Shown: positions 1-9,083 of the stretch, in pieces
Position numbering within the stretch: the stretch's first letter is position 1
Layout of the letters: each line of letters starts with the position of its first letter
Assembly: GCF_047730075.1 (NCBI RefSeq)
Contig: NZ_CP159831.1
Location: 930,001 to 994,000, forward strand
Length of the DNA stretch: 64,000 nt
Source: Njordibacter sp905182035
GTDB lineage: Bacteria > Pseudomonadota > Gammaproteobacteria > Pseudomonadales > Balneatricaceae
Direction of reading: 5' to 3'
Made by a program: the position numbers and the translations under genes
Notes under the pieces: generated by a model
Seen by the model: the letters and a program-made list of their open reading frames with translations, nothing else
The model's database searches: none
What the model was told of the DNA's origin: nothing

Positions 1-439
1 CTAAGGGGATATTGTTATCAATACAGAAGTTAACGCTAGCATCCTGCAAGAAGGCACTGGCGATGATCACGCCGTCTACACGCCGAGAAACCAGCCTTCG
101 CATTTCAATAATGGCTTGATCTTGTTCATTATTAGTAAACAAAGTAAAGATTACAAAGTCATGTTTAGCCAGGTATTCCTGTATGCCTTTAATAATGGGA
201 GGGAATACTGGGTTAAGAATGTCGGGAATAATAACACCAACGGTATAGGTGCGCTGGTTGCGTAAACTTGCTGCTGCAATATCTATGGTGTAACCAAGCT
301 TATCGGCAGCACGTTTTACTTTGTTAACTACGTCACTGCTGATCATGTTGCTGGTTTTTGGATTCAATGCTCTAGATACAGTCGAGGTGCTAATTCCCAG
401 GTGCTGTGCCACATCTTTAATACGAACTCGACTACTCAA
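1..439 (-). CDS. LacI-family transcriptional regulator (3' end cut by window edge)
   Basis: This is a DNA-binding repressor of the LacI/GalR family. Reading the minus strand gives an N-terminal helix-turn-helix (VRIKDVAQHLGISTSTVSRAL), the hinge region, and the start of the periplasmic-binding-like sensor domain (VGVIIPDILNPVFPPIIKG). Only about 146 residues lie inside the window; family members are about 330-345. I chose a TTG start at 437-439 because an in-frame TAA lies two codons upstream and a GGAG sits seven bases before the TTG. It lies downstream of, and in the same direction as, the sugar ABC genes at 680-5467, so it probably controls them. A LacI-type palindrome upstream of the binding-protein gene (5499-5514) is a plausible operator. 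The family is certain; the ligand is unknown. Confidence 0.9.
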   Translation of the reverse strand, partial: MSSRVRIKDVAQHLGISTSTVSRALNPKTSNMISSDVVNKVKRAADKLGYTIDIAAASLRNQRTYTVGVIIPDILNPVFPPIIKGIQEYLAKHDFVIFTLFTNNEQDQAIIEMRRLVSRRVDGVIIASAFLQDASVNFCIDNNIPL

Positions 440-679
440 TGATTAACTCCACATTAGTAAATGATAAACCACGCACAATTATTGCACATTTGATACAGCA
501 AAAGGAGAGTGATACATACACAATAGGACCTCCAGGCCCCAATTCGGCAACACTATGCACCGAACCGAGGTATATTTATAGCGGGAAATTATAAAGCACA
601 CAGTTTAAAAAATGTATCACTGGGGGCTGTTATTTTTGCCTATATTTATTTTGATTGCCTTATTATTCACAAGCTCTAC
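440..679. other. Intergenic region between ABC operon and lacI-type gene
   Basis: This 240-base gap separates the last permease gene from the LacI-type gene in the same direction. It holds a ten-base inverted repeat with arms at 508-517 (AGTGATACAT) and 612-621 (ATGTATCACT). The arms are too far apart for a simple terminator and might be paired operator half sites. No gene is visible. Confidence 0.4.
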
Positions 680-1708
680 TTAGACTTTGAAACTTTTCAA
701 AAGTCGCTGTCGGAAACTATCTGTATCGGCTAGTTTAAGTTGTCGTTGCTGTTTGTCCTCATAAACCTTAGACATGTTCTGAAACAGAATAACGACCAGC
801 AGCAAGCCTCCCATATACATTTGTGCAATATAGGCTGGGGTGACGTTGAACACTAAACCCGTGTTGAGAAAGTTCACCGTCAAAACGCCGACAAAAGCCC
901 CAACAACGCCACCTTTTCCACCCAGAACACTCACGCCACCAATAAAAGCGGCTACCGTGGCTGCCAAAAGCAAGTATTGTAGGCCTAAAGGTTGGGCTGT
1001 GCCCGAGCGCAAACCGATAATAGCACCACCAATACCAGCACACAGGCCTGAGATGGCGAATACAATCATCATTGGGCGCTTTAAGCTTACTCCAGAGGCC
1101 ACAGCTTCCTTACGTGCACCACCTATGGCATAAACCTCACGGCCGTATTTGGTGTAACGCATGAATAAGGCCACAAGCACAAATATTCCAAGCACTAAAA
1201 ATGATGCAGGTGAGAAAATATAGAACATCTTCTCTTGAATGAAGTCTGGAATATCGAAGTCCGTTAACATCACCGTTTTTTCATCGGCCGCAAATAAAGT
1301 GATACCACGCAGGAGCATCAGTGTGCCCACAGTTAACACGATGGCACGCACCTTTAGGTAGGCGATAAAGAAACCTTGGATCAAGCCAATGCTGGTGGCT
1401 ACTGCCAAGGCAATTAAGATGGCGTTGGGTGCACCAATTGAATCGGTTAATCGCACCACAATAACAGCCGACAAGGCTGCATTGGAGCCAATAGAGAGGT
1501 CAATTTCCCCAGCAATAATGCATAAGGTTAAGGCCAGGCCTACCAAGCCCAGTACAGCGAAGCGCTCCATGATGGCAAAACCAGTGTTAATGTTAAAAAA
1601 CAAGGGTTCATAGATAGAGAAAAAAGCAAACACCAAGGCAGACAAGAGAATGGCAAAAGTCAAATCAGGGTCGTTACTGGTGATTTTTTTAAGGTTGAAA
1701 GATGTCAT
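680..1708 (-). CDS. Sugar ABC transporter permease, RbsC type (second permease)
   Basis: Inner-membrane permease of the ribose/xylose/galactose importer class (BPD_transp_2 family). The 342-residue product has about 8-10 hydrophobic segments and the family signature around GEIDLSIGSNAALSA, plus the glycine-rich FIGGVSVLGGKGGVVGAFVG loop towards the C-terminus. An upstream in-frame start at 1750 exists, but I prefer ATG at 1706-1708: a GAGG lies nine bases before it and the preceding gene stops four bases upstream (1713). It is the last of four ABC genes on the minus strand. Such systems work as a heterodimer of two related permeases, as here with the gene at 1713-2735. Substrate cannot be read from sequence; a pentose, hexose or polyol is likely. 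Confidence 0.9.
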   Translation of the reverse strand: MTSFNLKKITSNDPDLTFAILLSALVFAFFSIYEPLFFNINTGFAIMERFAVLGLVGLALTLCIIAGEIDLSIGSNAALSAVIVVRLTDSIGAPNAILIALAVATSIGLIQGFFIAYLKVRAIVLTVGTLMLLRGITLFAADEKTVMLTDFDIPDFIQEKMFYIFSPASFLVLGIFVLVALFMRYTKYGREVYAIGGARKEAVASGVSLKRPMMIVFAISGLCAGIGGAIIGLRSGTAQPLGLQYLLLAATVAAFIGGVSVLGGKGGVVGAFVGVLTVNFLNTGLVFNVTPAYIAQMYMGGLLLVVILFQNMSKVYEDKQQRQLKLADTDSFRQRLLKSFKV

Positions 1709-1712
1709 GTTG

Positions 1713-2735
1713 TTAGCCCTCAGAGCGGTTGTCTCTACGTATGTAAGCAAATACTAAAATACTGAATACAATCATAAGTCCTACGGATAATACCCGAGGT
1801 CCGCTATTGTAGCCTTGCAACACCATCATGTTATCTACAGCCGAGATAAAGACTGCACCTAAGCTAGTTCTCAAGGTAGAACCGTAGCCACCCATAATTG
1901 AGTTACCAGCCACCATGACGGTGGCAATCACTAAAATAGTGAAGTCGCCACTCGAACCAAATTCAGAAGAAAAGTAGTTCGCTTGAGCGCTAGACATCTG
2001 GGCAGAAAACGCCACCGCAACAATGGCACAGCACACTGACGCAATCATGCACACTTTGATAGCCATGCTTCTGTTCTCGTGGCCAGTAGCTTTACCTGCC
2101 GCCCGATTGGCGCCGATCAAATACACTTGGCGTCCAAAGCTGGTTTTGCGCAGCACTAACTCGGCTATTATAGCGATGACAATAAAGGTGATGGTGATAT
2201 TAGGTATGCCCATCACAGAGCCAGTACCTAACCACTCAGCGTCATTGGGACGTCGAAAAGAAATCACCAAGTTATCGCTCCACCAACTGGCAATGCCATA
2301 CAAAATACCTGCAGCACCTAAGGTCACCACTATTGGGTTGCCCCCTCTACCGATCAGTAAGCCTTGTAAGCCACCTGAAATCATGGCAACCGCTACAGCG
2401 CCAGCCAGTGAAATGACAAAGCCAAAATCATGAGACATACTCGTGGCGAAAGTGATAATACACAGGGCTGCTGTTTCTTTCATGGATAACAGAAAGAAAT
2501 TACCTGATAAAGTAACAAAGGTCAGTCCAATCCCCATGATGCCCACCAAAGCGGCGTCACGCACGATGGTTTTAATATTAAATAGGGTTAAGTAATTGTG
2601 TGTTGTGATAGCAAAGCCGATAAACACCAAAGCAATAATAGCTAAAAATATATTTAAACCATTTTGGTTGAGTATGGCTATGGCTGTGCTTTGCCCAGCC
2701 CCTGGCGAACGTTTACTGTCTGCAGCAGCGCTCAT
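1713..2735 (-). CDS. Sugar ABC transporter permease, RbsC type (first permease)
   Basis: Inner-membrane permease of the ribose-type ABC importer, 340 residues, with a polar N-terminal tail of about 25 residues followed by repeated hydrophobic segments. The family segment appears as VGIMGIGLTFVTLSGNFFLLS. This differs from the usual EIDLS-type loop (here SGNFFLLS), which suggests the two permeases have diverged in role. The start codon overlaps the stop of the ATPase gene by four bases (ATGA at 2732-2735), indicating translational coupling. It pairs with the permease at 680-1708. Confident for family, not for substrate. Confidence 0.9.
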   Translation of the reverse strand: MSAAADSKRSPGAGQSTAIAILNQNGLNIFLAIIALVFIGFAITTHNYLTLFNIKTIVRDAALVGIMGIGLTFVTLSGNFFLLSMKETAALCIITFATSMSHDFGFVISLAGAVAVAMISGGLQGLLIGRGGNPIVVTLGAAGILYGIASWWSDNLVISFRRPNDAEWLGTGSVMGIPNITITFIVIAIIAELVLRKTSFGRQVYLIGANRAAGKATGHENRSMAIKVCMIASVCCAIVAVAFSAQMSSAQANYFSSEFGSSGDFTILVIATVMVAGNSIMGGYGSTLRTSLGAVFISAVDNMMVLQGYNSGPRVLSVGLMIVFSILVFAYIRRDNRSEG

Positions 2736-4261
2736 GATGCCTCTCCCGCTAATTGTAAGAAGGATTCAGGTTTGGTGATTTCTTTGAGAATGTTTTCAGT
2801 GTTCACCTTGCTACCCTCTAGTTCACTGGTTAATGCACCCTTGTAAAAGGTGAGTACACGGCTGGGTAGTTCAGATATTTCAAGCAGGTCAGTAGAAGCT
2901 ATGATAATGGATACCCCTGATTCTGCGAGTTCTGCAAGCTTCTGATAAATTTCTGCACGTGCTCCTACATCCACGCCACGGGTGGGTTCGTCTACTAGCA
3001 TTAGCCCAGGGTTAATGGAAAGCCATTTACCCAATGCTACTTTTTGTTGGTTGCCACCGCTTAGAACTGACGCTTCGTGGGGCAGACGGTTGGGGTCTAT
3101 GGTAAAGGACTCGGCGATGTCCGCACTTACTCTGTCGCTTTTGGAGGTGTTAATGATGCCTTTATCAGAGATGCGTTTTAGGTTGGGGGAGGTTAAGTTT
3201 TCGGAAATTGGACGGCCCAAAAATAGACCATCGTGCTTTCGGTCTGGTGAACAATAGGCAATACCATAGGTAATGGCAACTTTAGATGACTTGGGCAAAA
3301 AAGATTGACCGCTAGACATATCAGTTATTTGGCCCCCACGAACTGGGTGGGAGCCCGCAATGGCAGCCAAAATCTCACCAGCACCACTACCTAATTGTCC
3401 CGCAAGACCTAATATTTCGCCGTTTTTGACATTAAAGGTGATGGGGCTTAATAAACCATCTGGCCACAGGTCAGAAAATGTATAGGCTGTTGTGCCTTGG
3501 CGTTGCAGATTCTTGGGTGGAAACATATCGCTTAATTCGCGGCCCAACATTAATGTCACCAAGTTGGGTACGTCTAATTCAGAAGCTTGTTTGGTTGCCT
3601 GACTGGCGCCGTCTCGTAAGACCGTTACGCGGTCGGCAATTTTGAAAATTTCGTCTAATCGATGGGACACATAAATAACTGACTTGCCATTCTCTTTGAG
3701 GCGATTAACCATGTTGAGGATGCGTTCGCTGTCAGTTTCGCTCAATGCCGCTGTAGGTTCATCGAGAATCAGTAGTTGGGGGTTATGAGCCACTAAGCGG
3801 GCGACCTCAACCAGATGGCTTTCGCCTACTGAAAGTCTATGGACACGCATTTTGGGGTCGATGTCATTAAGCCCAACTTCATCTAAAAAGGGTCTAGCCA
3901 ATTTGCTGAGGGTACTTAAGGAGGCTATAGTGGGTCCATGATTGCCACCTAGGAAAATATTTTCTGCTACTGAAAGTGTAGGGATTAGGCTTAGTTCTTG
4001 TTGTGCAATAGCAATGCCTAGGGCCTGTGCTTTATTGGGAGAGCCAAGTTCAACAGCACGGCCATCAACGAATACTTCGCCAGTGAAACCGCTATCAAAG
4101 CCACTCATGATTTTCATTAGGGTGGACTTTCCTGCGCCATTTTCTCCTACCAAGCCCAATACTTCGCCTCGGTTGATTTGAATATCAACGCCTTTGAGCG
4201 CCTTAATGGAACCAAAATGTCGTTGTATCCCCTTGAGCTCAAGCCATGGAGCATTAGTCAT
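2732..4261 (-). CDS. Sugar ABC transporter ATP-binding protein, RbsA/MglA type
   Basis: Cytoplasmic ATPase that drives the sugar importer; 509 residues, the usual length for two fused ABC domains. Domain 1 has Walker A GENGAGKST at residues 39-47, the signature region LSVGESHLVEVARL near 144 and Walker B LLILDEPTAAL. Domain 2 has a degenerate P-loop (GQLGSGAGE) but a full signature LSGGNQQKVALGKWL and Walker B LMLVDEPTRGVDVG. This asymmetry is normal for RbsA/XylG/MglA proteins. It lies between the binding protein and two permeases. A strong hairpin at 4394-4415 upstream of it should lower its expression relative to the binding protein. Confidence 0.95.
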   Translation of the reverse strand: MTNAPWLELKGIQRHFGSIKALKGVDIQINRGEVLGLVGENGAGKSTLMKIMSGFDSGFTGEVFVDGRAVELGSPNKAQALGIAIAQQELSLIPTLSVAENIFLGGNHGPTIASLSTLSKLARPFLDEVGLNDIDPKMRVHRLSVGESHLVEVARLVAHNPQLLILDEPTAALSETDSERILNMVNRLKENGKSVIYVSHRLDEIFKIADRVTVLRDGASQATKQASELDVPNLVTLMLGRELSDMFPPKNLQRQGTTAYTFSDLWPDGLLSPITFNVKNGEILGLAGQLGSGAGEILAAIAGSHPVRGGQITDMSSGQSFLPKSSKVAITYGIAYCSPDRKHDGLFLGRPISENLTSPNLKRISDKGIINTSKSDRVSADIAESFTIDPNRLPHEASVLSGGNQQKVALGKWLSINPGLMLVDEPTRGVDVGARAEIYQKLAELAESGVSIIIASTDLLEISELPSRVLTFYKGALTSELEGSKVNTENILKEITKPESFLQLAGEAS

Positions 4262-4393
4262 ATCAATAGGTCCTTGTTAGATTAGTCTAGTCTAGAATGA
4301 TTTATTGAGCCGGTTTCAGGCCTGCCTGATCACAGAAAGTAAAACATCTTGAGGACGTTTCAAACGTTACTTTGTTTAAAAAAATTATTAAAA

Positions 4394-4415
4394 AAGCGCC
4401 CAGCTGGGCGCTTTG
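4394..4415 (-). terminator. Intra-operon hairpin (attenuator) after binding-protein gene
   Basis: A perfect 22-base palindrome, arms AAAGCGCCCAG/CTGGGCGCTTT, lies 33 bases beyond the stop of the binding-protein gene. On the minus-strand transcript it is followed by an uninterrupted T run and more AT-rich sequence, the form of a Rho-independent terminator. Placed between the binding protein and its ATPase, it probably causes partial termination, giving excess binding protein. Confidence 0.8.
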
Positions 4416-4447
4416 ATTCAAACACTAACAGGTGTTAACCCGTCTGC

Positions 4448-5467
4448 TTAATTCCAAGCACCAGAGCAAAGCTCTTCGATAGCGTATACTTTACCGTCAT
4501 AACCTTTCAATGCCACTGTGTCCATGTTGGACTGAGTAATTGGTGGGTTAGGTGTAAAGTTGATGTAGTTTTCAAGCTTACCAGTAGCAAGGTACTCTTC
4601 AACTAGCTTGATAGCCAACTGACCTTCATGCAATGGAGACTGTAAAGTCGTACCGTATTGCTTACCTTCTTCTAATAACTGCTTGTCACCGTTACATACG
4701 GTACCCACTGCAATCACGTCTTCGCCCATTTTGTAGCCAGCTTCTTCTAAAGCTTTAAGACCACCAGTCAAAATGGCGTCATCCATGCCGTATACGAAGT
4801 CAATGCCTTGATCTTTCAATTTGGCAACCAACTTGGCAGCACCTTTGTAACCATTGGCTTGGCCGAAACCTTCGTCAACTTCACCGATTAGGTTCAGGTC
4901 TGAACCTTCGATGGCTGCGTTAAAGGCATCCATTGAAAGACCATAACCACCGTAAGATTGTGGGTAGGTTAATGCAACCACGTTAAATCCTGTGCCGCCA
5001 GCTGCTTTCTTTTCTTTAGCGGCTTGAACCATCATGACACCGGCGTTGCGAGCACGCAAACGGTCATCTGGGCCTGCATAACCAAAGATGTACTTTTTGT
5101 CTTGATCATTTGGCAACTGGTTAATTTTTAGAACTGGTACACCCGTCTTATGCATAGCACGCAAAGAGCCTAAGCCTGCTACTGCATCAGAAGGCCACCA
5201 AATAAAGACATCAGGTAACTGACCGGTAGACAACACTTGCTGCACTTGCTGGTCCTGTTCTGCCTGATTAAACTGGTTTTCATATACCTTGATATCGAAG
5301 CCTTTTAATTCAGCAGTGGCTTTGATGCCTTTGATGAACTTGCCGATATAGGCTTCACCAGCAGGGCCGTTAAACGAAACGATAGAAGCTGCTAGTGAGC
5401 TCATGCTCAACGTACCTGCTAATACAGCAGTACCGAGCGTCGCTACTAGGGTAGATTTTGTAGTCAT
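4448..5467 (-). CDS. Sugar ABC transporter periplasmic binding protein, RbsB type
   Basis: Secreted sugar-binding protein of the importer, 339 residues, Peripla_BP_4 class. A classical Sec signal peptide covers about the first 26 residues (basic MTTKS start, hydrophobic core, cleavage near SSLA-AS). The mature part shows the two-lobed fold pattern (IVSFNGPAGEAYIGKFIKGI, DVFIWWPSDAV, DFVYGMDDAILTGGLKALEEAG). It is the first gene of the operon, with a LacI-type palindrome about 35 bases upstream (5499-5514), and is followed by a terminator-like hairpin. The second importer at 12155-16905 has its own binding protein, so the two systems probably take different substrates. Confidence 0.93.
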   Translation of the reverse strand: MTTKSTLVATLGTAVLAGTLSMSSLAASIVSFNGPAGEAYIGKFIKGIKATAELKGFDIKVYENQFNQAEQDQQVQQVLSTGQLPDVFIWWPSDAVAGLGSLRAMHKTGVPVLKINQLPNDQDKKYIFGYAGPDDRLRARNAGVMMVQAAKEKKAAGGTGFNVVALTYPQSYGGYGLSMDAFNAAIEGSDLNLIGEVDEGFGQANGYKGAAKLVAKLKDQGIDFVYGMDDAILTGGLKALEEAGYKMGEDVIAVGTVCNGDKQLLEEGKQYGTTLQSPLHEGQLAIKLVEEYLATGKLENYINFTPNPPITQSNMDTVALKGYDGKVYAIEELCSGAWN

Positions 5468-5498
5468 AATTGATACCTAAGTTTATTTGTATTTTTAT

Positions 5499-5514
5499 AT
5501 GCAAACGATTGCAT
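5499..5514. promoter_or_regulatory. LacI-family operator upstream of sugar-binding-protein gene
   Basis: The sequence ATGCAAACGATTGCAT is a palindrome matching at seven of eight positions per half, with the central CG typical of LacI/GalR operators. It lies 32 bases upstream of the start codon at 5467, where a repressor would block transcription. The LacI-type gene at the far end of the same operon is the obvious candidate. A near-identical site occurs at 5856-5871 and a weaker one at 17367-17382. Confidence 0.7.
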
Positions 5515-5855
5515 AAGCAATATGAACACACATTCTTTTTTCAGTCAATTAAAAATATGATTAAATTGTAACTCTTTTGTGTTTTTTAAACTGGTCTCGA
5601 TGTTAAGCAGCTTCATTAATGATGTTAAATAATTTATATTGGCACTAAATTTTTATTTTAAATTAATAAAAACAAGGGTTTATAGTATTTTAATGTGTAA
5701 TTAGTAATTGAGTCATGTTCTAAGTATAAGTTTTTAGGTTGATTTTATAGTGGCAGATTAAAGTGTGCACGTCAGCTTATTATACTTTTTTTATGTAGTT
5801 AGCTATTGGTTAGATGTGTTTTTTTCTTATCCTTTAGCAACTTAAGATTAATTAA

Positions 5856-5910
5856 ATGCAATCGTTTGCTTTTTAATATGTATTTTTTGTTAATAGTGTA
5901 TGGATTGAAA
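5856..5910 (+). repeat. Promoter-operator cassette, copy 1
   Basis: The 55 bases begin with ATGCAATCGTTTGCTT, the reverse-complement form of the operator at 5499, which overlaps a plus-strand -35-like TTGCTT (5866-5871). A -10-like TTAATA follows at 5890-5895 with an 18-base spacer. The segment aligns with 17367-17420 over its full length with few changes, including the shared TAATAGTGTATGG block. No intact gene follows; downstream sequence looks degraded. This appears to be a LacI-regulated promoter left behind after gene decay. Confidence 0.6.
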
Positions 5911-6213
5911 GCGATCGATTATTTAATAAATAATACATTTTAAGTATAACTTTCGGCATAAAAACTGGGCCAAGTTGGATAGTTAGAGTGGCGGATAATT
6001 TGTTTAATTGACAAGGATCATGGAGAAGAAACCGCCCTTATAGAGCGTATGTGAAGATCTCCCTTGGCATAGCGGGCAATGGTATCAACTCTCCCATGGA
6101 AAGAAAGTTGGCTGCGTAACTTGTATTACGGGTTTGCTAACCGGGCCTGCAATGAGTTCGTTGATTTTTAGAGTCAAGTGATCTGGCATCTGTGCCTACA
6201 GAGATCTACTTAC

Positions 6214-7893
6214 CTAAACGCTAATCGACAACTTATCGAGCCGATCTTGCGCTCTTTTTAGACCAACTGCCACGCTATATGTACGGACTAAAATTGAATA
6301 AATTTCCTCACCAAGTATCTTAATAATATCAAAATATTCTGGTATTGGAGGCCTCACGCCATTTTGCACTTGACCTTTACGCTCTAATTCATCGACGAGT
6401 TCCACCACTGGGCTCACTATTTTTACCTCGGGGTCAGCACTGGTTGAATATCGAGTGCTAGAATAGTTACCATTTAAAGCATACCATTTGATAAGCTCAG
6501 GCCTAGTTAAGTACTTCATGACACGCCAAGCAGTATCTTTCCTTGCTTTGCTCATATTGTTGGGGATAGATAAGGAGAAACCACCAATGGGAGACACTGA
6601 AGTCACCCCAAATGCGCTAGGTGGAGCGCAATAACCTACCTGTTGAGCAACGGTTGTGTAATCACTTAACTCCACCATAGATGCGCGGATGGACCAACCA
6701 TATGTCATCGCAGCTTCTCCTTTAGCAAAAGTACGGATCCGCTTATCCCAATCGCATGTTAGGCTGCATGGGTGAGCATAATCCAGTAACTCTAAAAGAT
6801 ATTCCATAGTCTTTTTGCCCACCTCGGTATCGACTTTTGGGCGTCCTTGATGAAATAACCTATTCGACTCTGTGCTTTGTAACATGATGCTTTGGCCCAT
6901 AGACGCCATAGTCTGCATGAAAGTATGCGCAACTGGAGTACCTATTCCATAGTTCATGACAATACCACTTAAGCCTGGCTGTACCTGATGTAATTTCTGC
7001 GCTGCTTGCAAAACATCTTCAACTTGCTTTGGCGGGCAACCAATATCAAACTGTTCAAACAGATCTTGACGGTATAAAAATACCTCGCTAGTGGATTGAA
7101 TAGGAATACCATATTGGTCGCCCTGGTAAGCTGATCCCTGCCAGGCAGCATTATGAAAATCTGTAAAATTGAATTTCTCTTCATCGATTCTATCATTCAG
7201 AGGCGCTATAATTTTTTTAGCAACAAATTCACCTAGACAAGGCAAATCAAAGGCAATGAGATCGTAATCAGACTGCTCTAATAAAGCGTTACGAATTGAC
7301 TCTTGTCGCAAATCATCCAGATTCATTACCACCATTTCTACAGTGCCACCGCAAAATTCATTAATTTTACGAGGATTATCTGCAAGAAAATTAAAAGTTG
7401 GATCGGTAGGGCCTAATATGCGTAGCTTTTTATCAAAACCGACCCCATGACTTAAGGCCGAAGGAAAAGATAGGGTGCTGGACGCCATATAAGAAGCACC
7501 AAAATAGAAGTCATCCAACGACTTGCCACCCTCATTAAAACCAAAAGTAACACCGATGTGAGATTTAAGTTCAAATGCATATTCTTCGAATCTACCGATC
7601 AGCTGTTTGGAAGGATGTAAGGAAAAAGACTTTCCAGTTTTGGAACGTTGACGCTTTAGTATGTAACCGTCATCTATTAATTCATTGATTCGACGTATAG
7701 CAGAGCCATAAGGTACATTGGCTGCCATCGTCAAGGCTGTTTGGGTAAGGATTTTGCCTTCAAGATGACGGCGCATCGCATACAAAATGATGTTCCAACG
7801 AGAATCCACACCAGCCAAGGTATTTTTTCCCTGCGCCATATACTGTATTTTTTCTACAAATCCTAGAATAGAAAGTAGCTCAGTTTGGGTCAT
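6214..7893 (-). CDS. Winged-helix domain fused to extracellular-solute-binding-type domain; probable regulator
   Basis: The 559-residue product has no signal peptide. Residues about 30-100 look like a MarR/GntR-type winged helix (SRWNIILYAMRRHLEG, LTQTALTMAANVPYGSAIRRINELIDDGYILKRQ). Residues about 130-545 look like a family 1 solute-binding protein, with segments such as SDYDLIAFDLPCLGEF, GIPIQSTSEVFLYRQDLFEQ and GEAAMTYGWSIRASM. Typical family 1 binding proteins are secreted and lack a DNA-binding part, so this is probably a cytoplasmic sugar-sensing regulator. It stands between two sugar ABC systems and beside dehydrogenase genes, and could control either. Both domain assignments rest on pattern recognition; the role is inferred. 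Confidence 0.75.
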   Translation of the reverse strand: MTQTELLSILGFVEKIQYMAQGKNTLAGVDSRWNIILYAMRRHLEGKILTQTALTMAANVPYGSAIRRINELIDDGYILKRQRSKTGKSFSLHPSKQLIGRFEEYAFELKSHIGVTFGFNEGGKSLDDFYFGASYMASSTLSFPSALSHGVGFDKKLRILGPTDPTFNFLADNPRKINEFCGGTVEMVVMNLDDLRQESIRNALLEQSDYDLIAFDLPCLGEFVAKKIIAPLNDRIDEEKFNFTDFHNAAWQGSAYQGDQYGIPIQSTSEVFLYRQDLFEQFDIGCPPKQVEDVLQAAQKLHQVQPGLSGIVMNYGIGTPVAHTFMQTMASMGQSIMLQSTESNRLFHQGRPKVDTEVGKKTMEYLLELLDYAHPCSLTCDWDKRIRTFAKGEAAMTYGWSIRASMVELSDYTTVAQQVGYCAPPSAFGVTSVSPIGGFSLSIPNNMSKARKDTAWRVMKYLTRPELIKWYALNGNYSSTRYSTSADPEVKIVSPVVELVDELERKGQVQNGVRPPIPEYFDIIKILGEEIYSILVRTYSVAVGLKRAQDRLDKLSISV

Positions 7894-8081
7894 GGCCCTA
7901 TCGATTGAATTGATAATGTTAGAGATATGTTACCTAGGTGTGCTATGGAAGTCATCCTTAAATAGAGTGGCCCCCGCTTGGGTGCTTACTAGCCACTGTT
8001 ATTGATTAGGTGGTGGAGCAATAACGGCTCGCAACACAATGTTGGGCGCCAACAATAGACTCTGTTTTTTTGCTGTCATGT

Positions 8082-9083
8082 CTAGGAATAAACTGGCGCA
8101 ATAGCCTTGCGTTCTTTAACTGATCGATTACAAGCAAGAGCTATAGCTAGGGCACTGCGACCGTCAAATTGATTACAATCTATAGATTTTTTGTTTTGTA
8201 CCGCATCAATAAATTGATCTATGATAATGCGATATGATTGTTGATAACGCTCCAAAAAAAAGTATTCTAGTGGTGACGCCATATTAGTTTGGCTGTCAGA
8301 ATGACTGAGTAACGAATGTTCATGTTGGTTTTGTGTTTGCAGCATGCCCTTGGAACCAAATGCTTCTATGCGCTGATCAAACCCGTACACACTTCGCCGG
8401 CTATTGTTAACATGGCAAATGGCTCCACTAGGCATCAGCATCATGGTCATGCTGGTGTCGATATCACCAAGCTCACCAATTTTTGGATCAACTAGACAGG
8501 ACCCAGTGGCCATGACTTCAAGAGGTAACTCTTGGCTGATCCAACAAATCAAATCAATATCATGCACTGTGCTGTCAATAAAATAACCCCCAGAACTTTG
8601 TATGTAGTTGACTGGAGGTGGACATGGGTCTCGACTAGTCAGTAGCAACATATTCAGATGGCCTACTTCTCCCGCTAATACACGTTGTTGAAGTTTGCTA
8701 ATTTGTGGATCGAAGCGGCGGTTAAAACCTAACATAAAAGGTATCGGATACTGGGCTAAGGTCTGTAAGCACTGATCGACCCTTTGTATATCTAGATCAA
8801 TGGGCTTTTCACAAAACACAGCTTTTCCTGCTTTTGCCGCCAAAGTAACAATGTCTAAATGAGTAGGTGTAGGGCTAGCAATAATAATGGCATCGATAGC
8901 CTCATTATTGATTACGGCACTAATATCTGTGCAGGCATGTGCTTGGTATTTATGCGCTAGTTTGGATGCTGATTCTAGTGCTCTACTGACCACATAAACG
9001 AGCTTGCAGTGGGCGTTTTTAGCCACATTATGGCAATATACTTGTCCCATACGACCAGCGCCGATCACCGCAATATTAATCAT
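8082..9083 (-). CDS. Gfo/Idh/MocA-family oxidoreductase (inositol 2-dehydrogenase-like)
   Basis: NAD(P)-dependent sugar or polyol dehydrogenase of 333 residues. The N-terminal Rossmann motif is IAVIGAGRMGQVYC (residues 4-17); the conserved EKP motif appears as KAVFCEKPIDLD near residue 90; the middle region GGYFIDSTVHDIDLICW carries the usual D-x-x-x-H-D-x-D catalytic and substrate-binding pattern. It is closest in style to IolG-type myo-inositol dehydrogenases, but the substrate cannot be fixed. Its start overlaps the end of the GMC oxidoreductase gene by four bases, and the three genes 8082-11825 form one minus-strand operon. Confidence 0.88.
   Translation of the reverse strand: MINIAVIGAGRMGQVYCHNVAKNAHCKLVYVVSRALESASKLAHKYQAHACTDISAVINNEAIDAIIIASPTPTHLDIVTLAAKAGKAVFCEKPIDLDIQRVDQCLQTLAQYPIPFMLGFNRRFDPQISKLQQRVLAGEVGHLNMLLLTSRDPCPPPVNYIQSSGGYFIDSTVHDIDLICWISQELPLEVMATGSCLVDPKIGELGDIDTSMTMMLMPSGAICHVNNSRRSVYGFDQRIEAFGSKGMLQTQNQHEHSLLSHSDSQTNMASPLEYFFLERYQQSYRIIIDQFIDAVQNKKSIDCNQFDGRSALAIALACNRSVKERKAIAPVYS

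Larger units (their letters stand above)
5468..6213. other. Long AT-rich intergenic region with operators and degraded sequence
   Basis: This gap of about 745 bases lies between the binding-protein start and the stop of the winged-helix/SBP gene. It holds the operator at 5499-5514, a plus-strand promoter-operator cassette at 5856-5910 duplicated at 17367-17420, and about 270 bases (5940-6213) that look like decayed coding sequence. One short frame, 6016-6051, reads DHGEETALIERM before a stop, resembling part of a ChrR-like cupin. No intact gene is visible. Confidence 0.5.
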
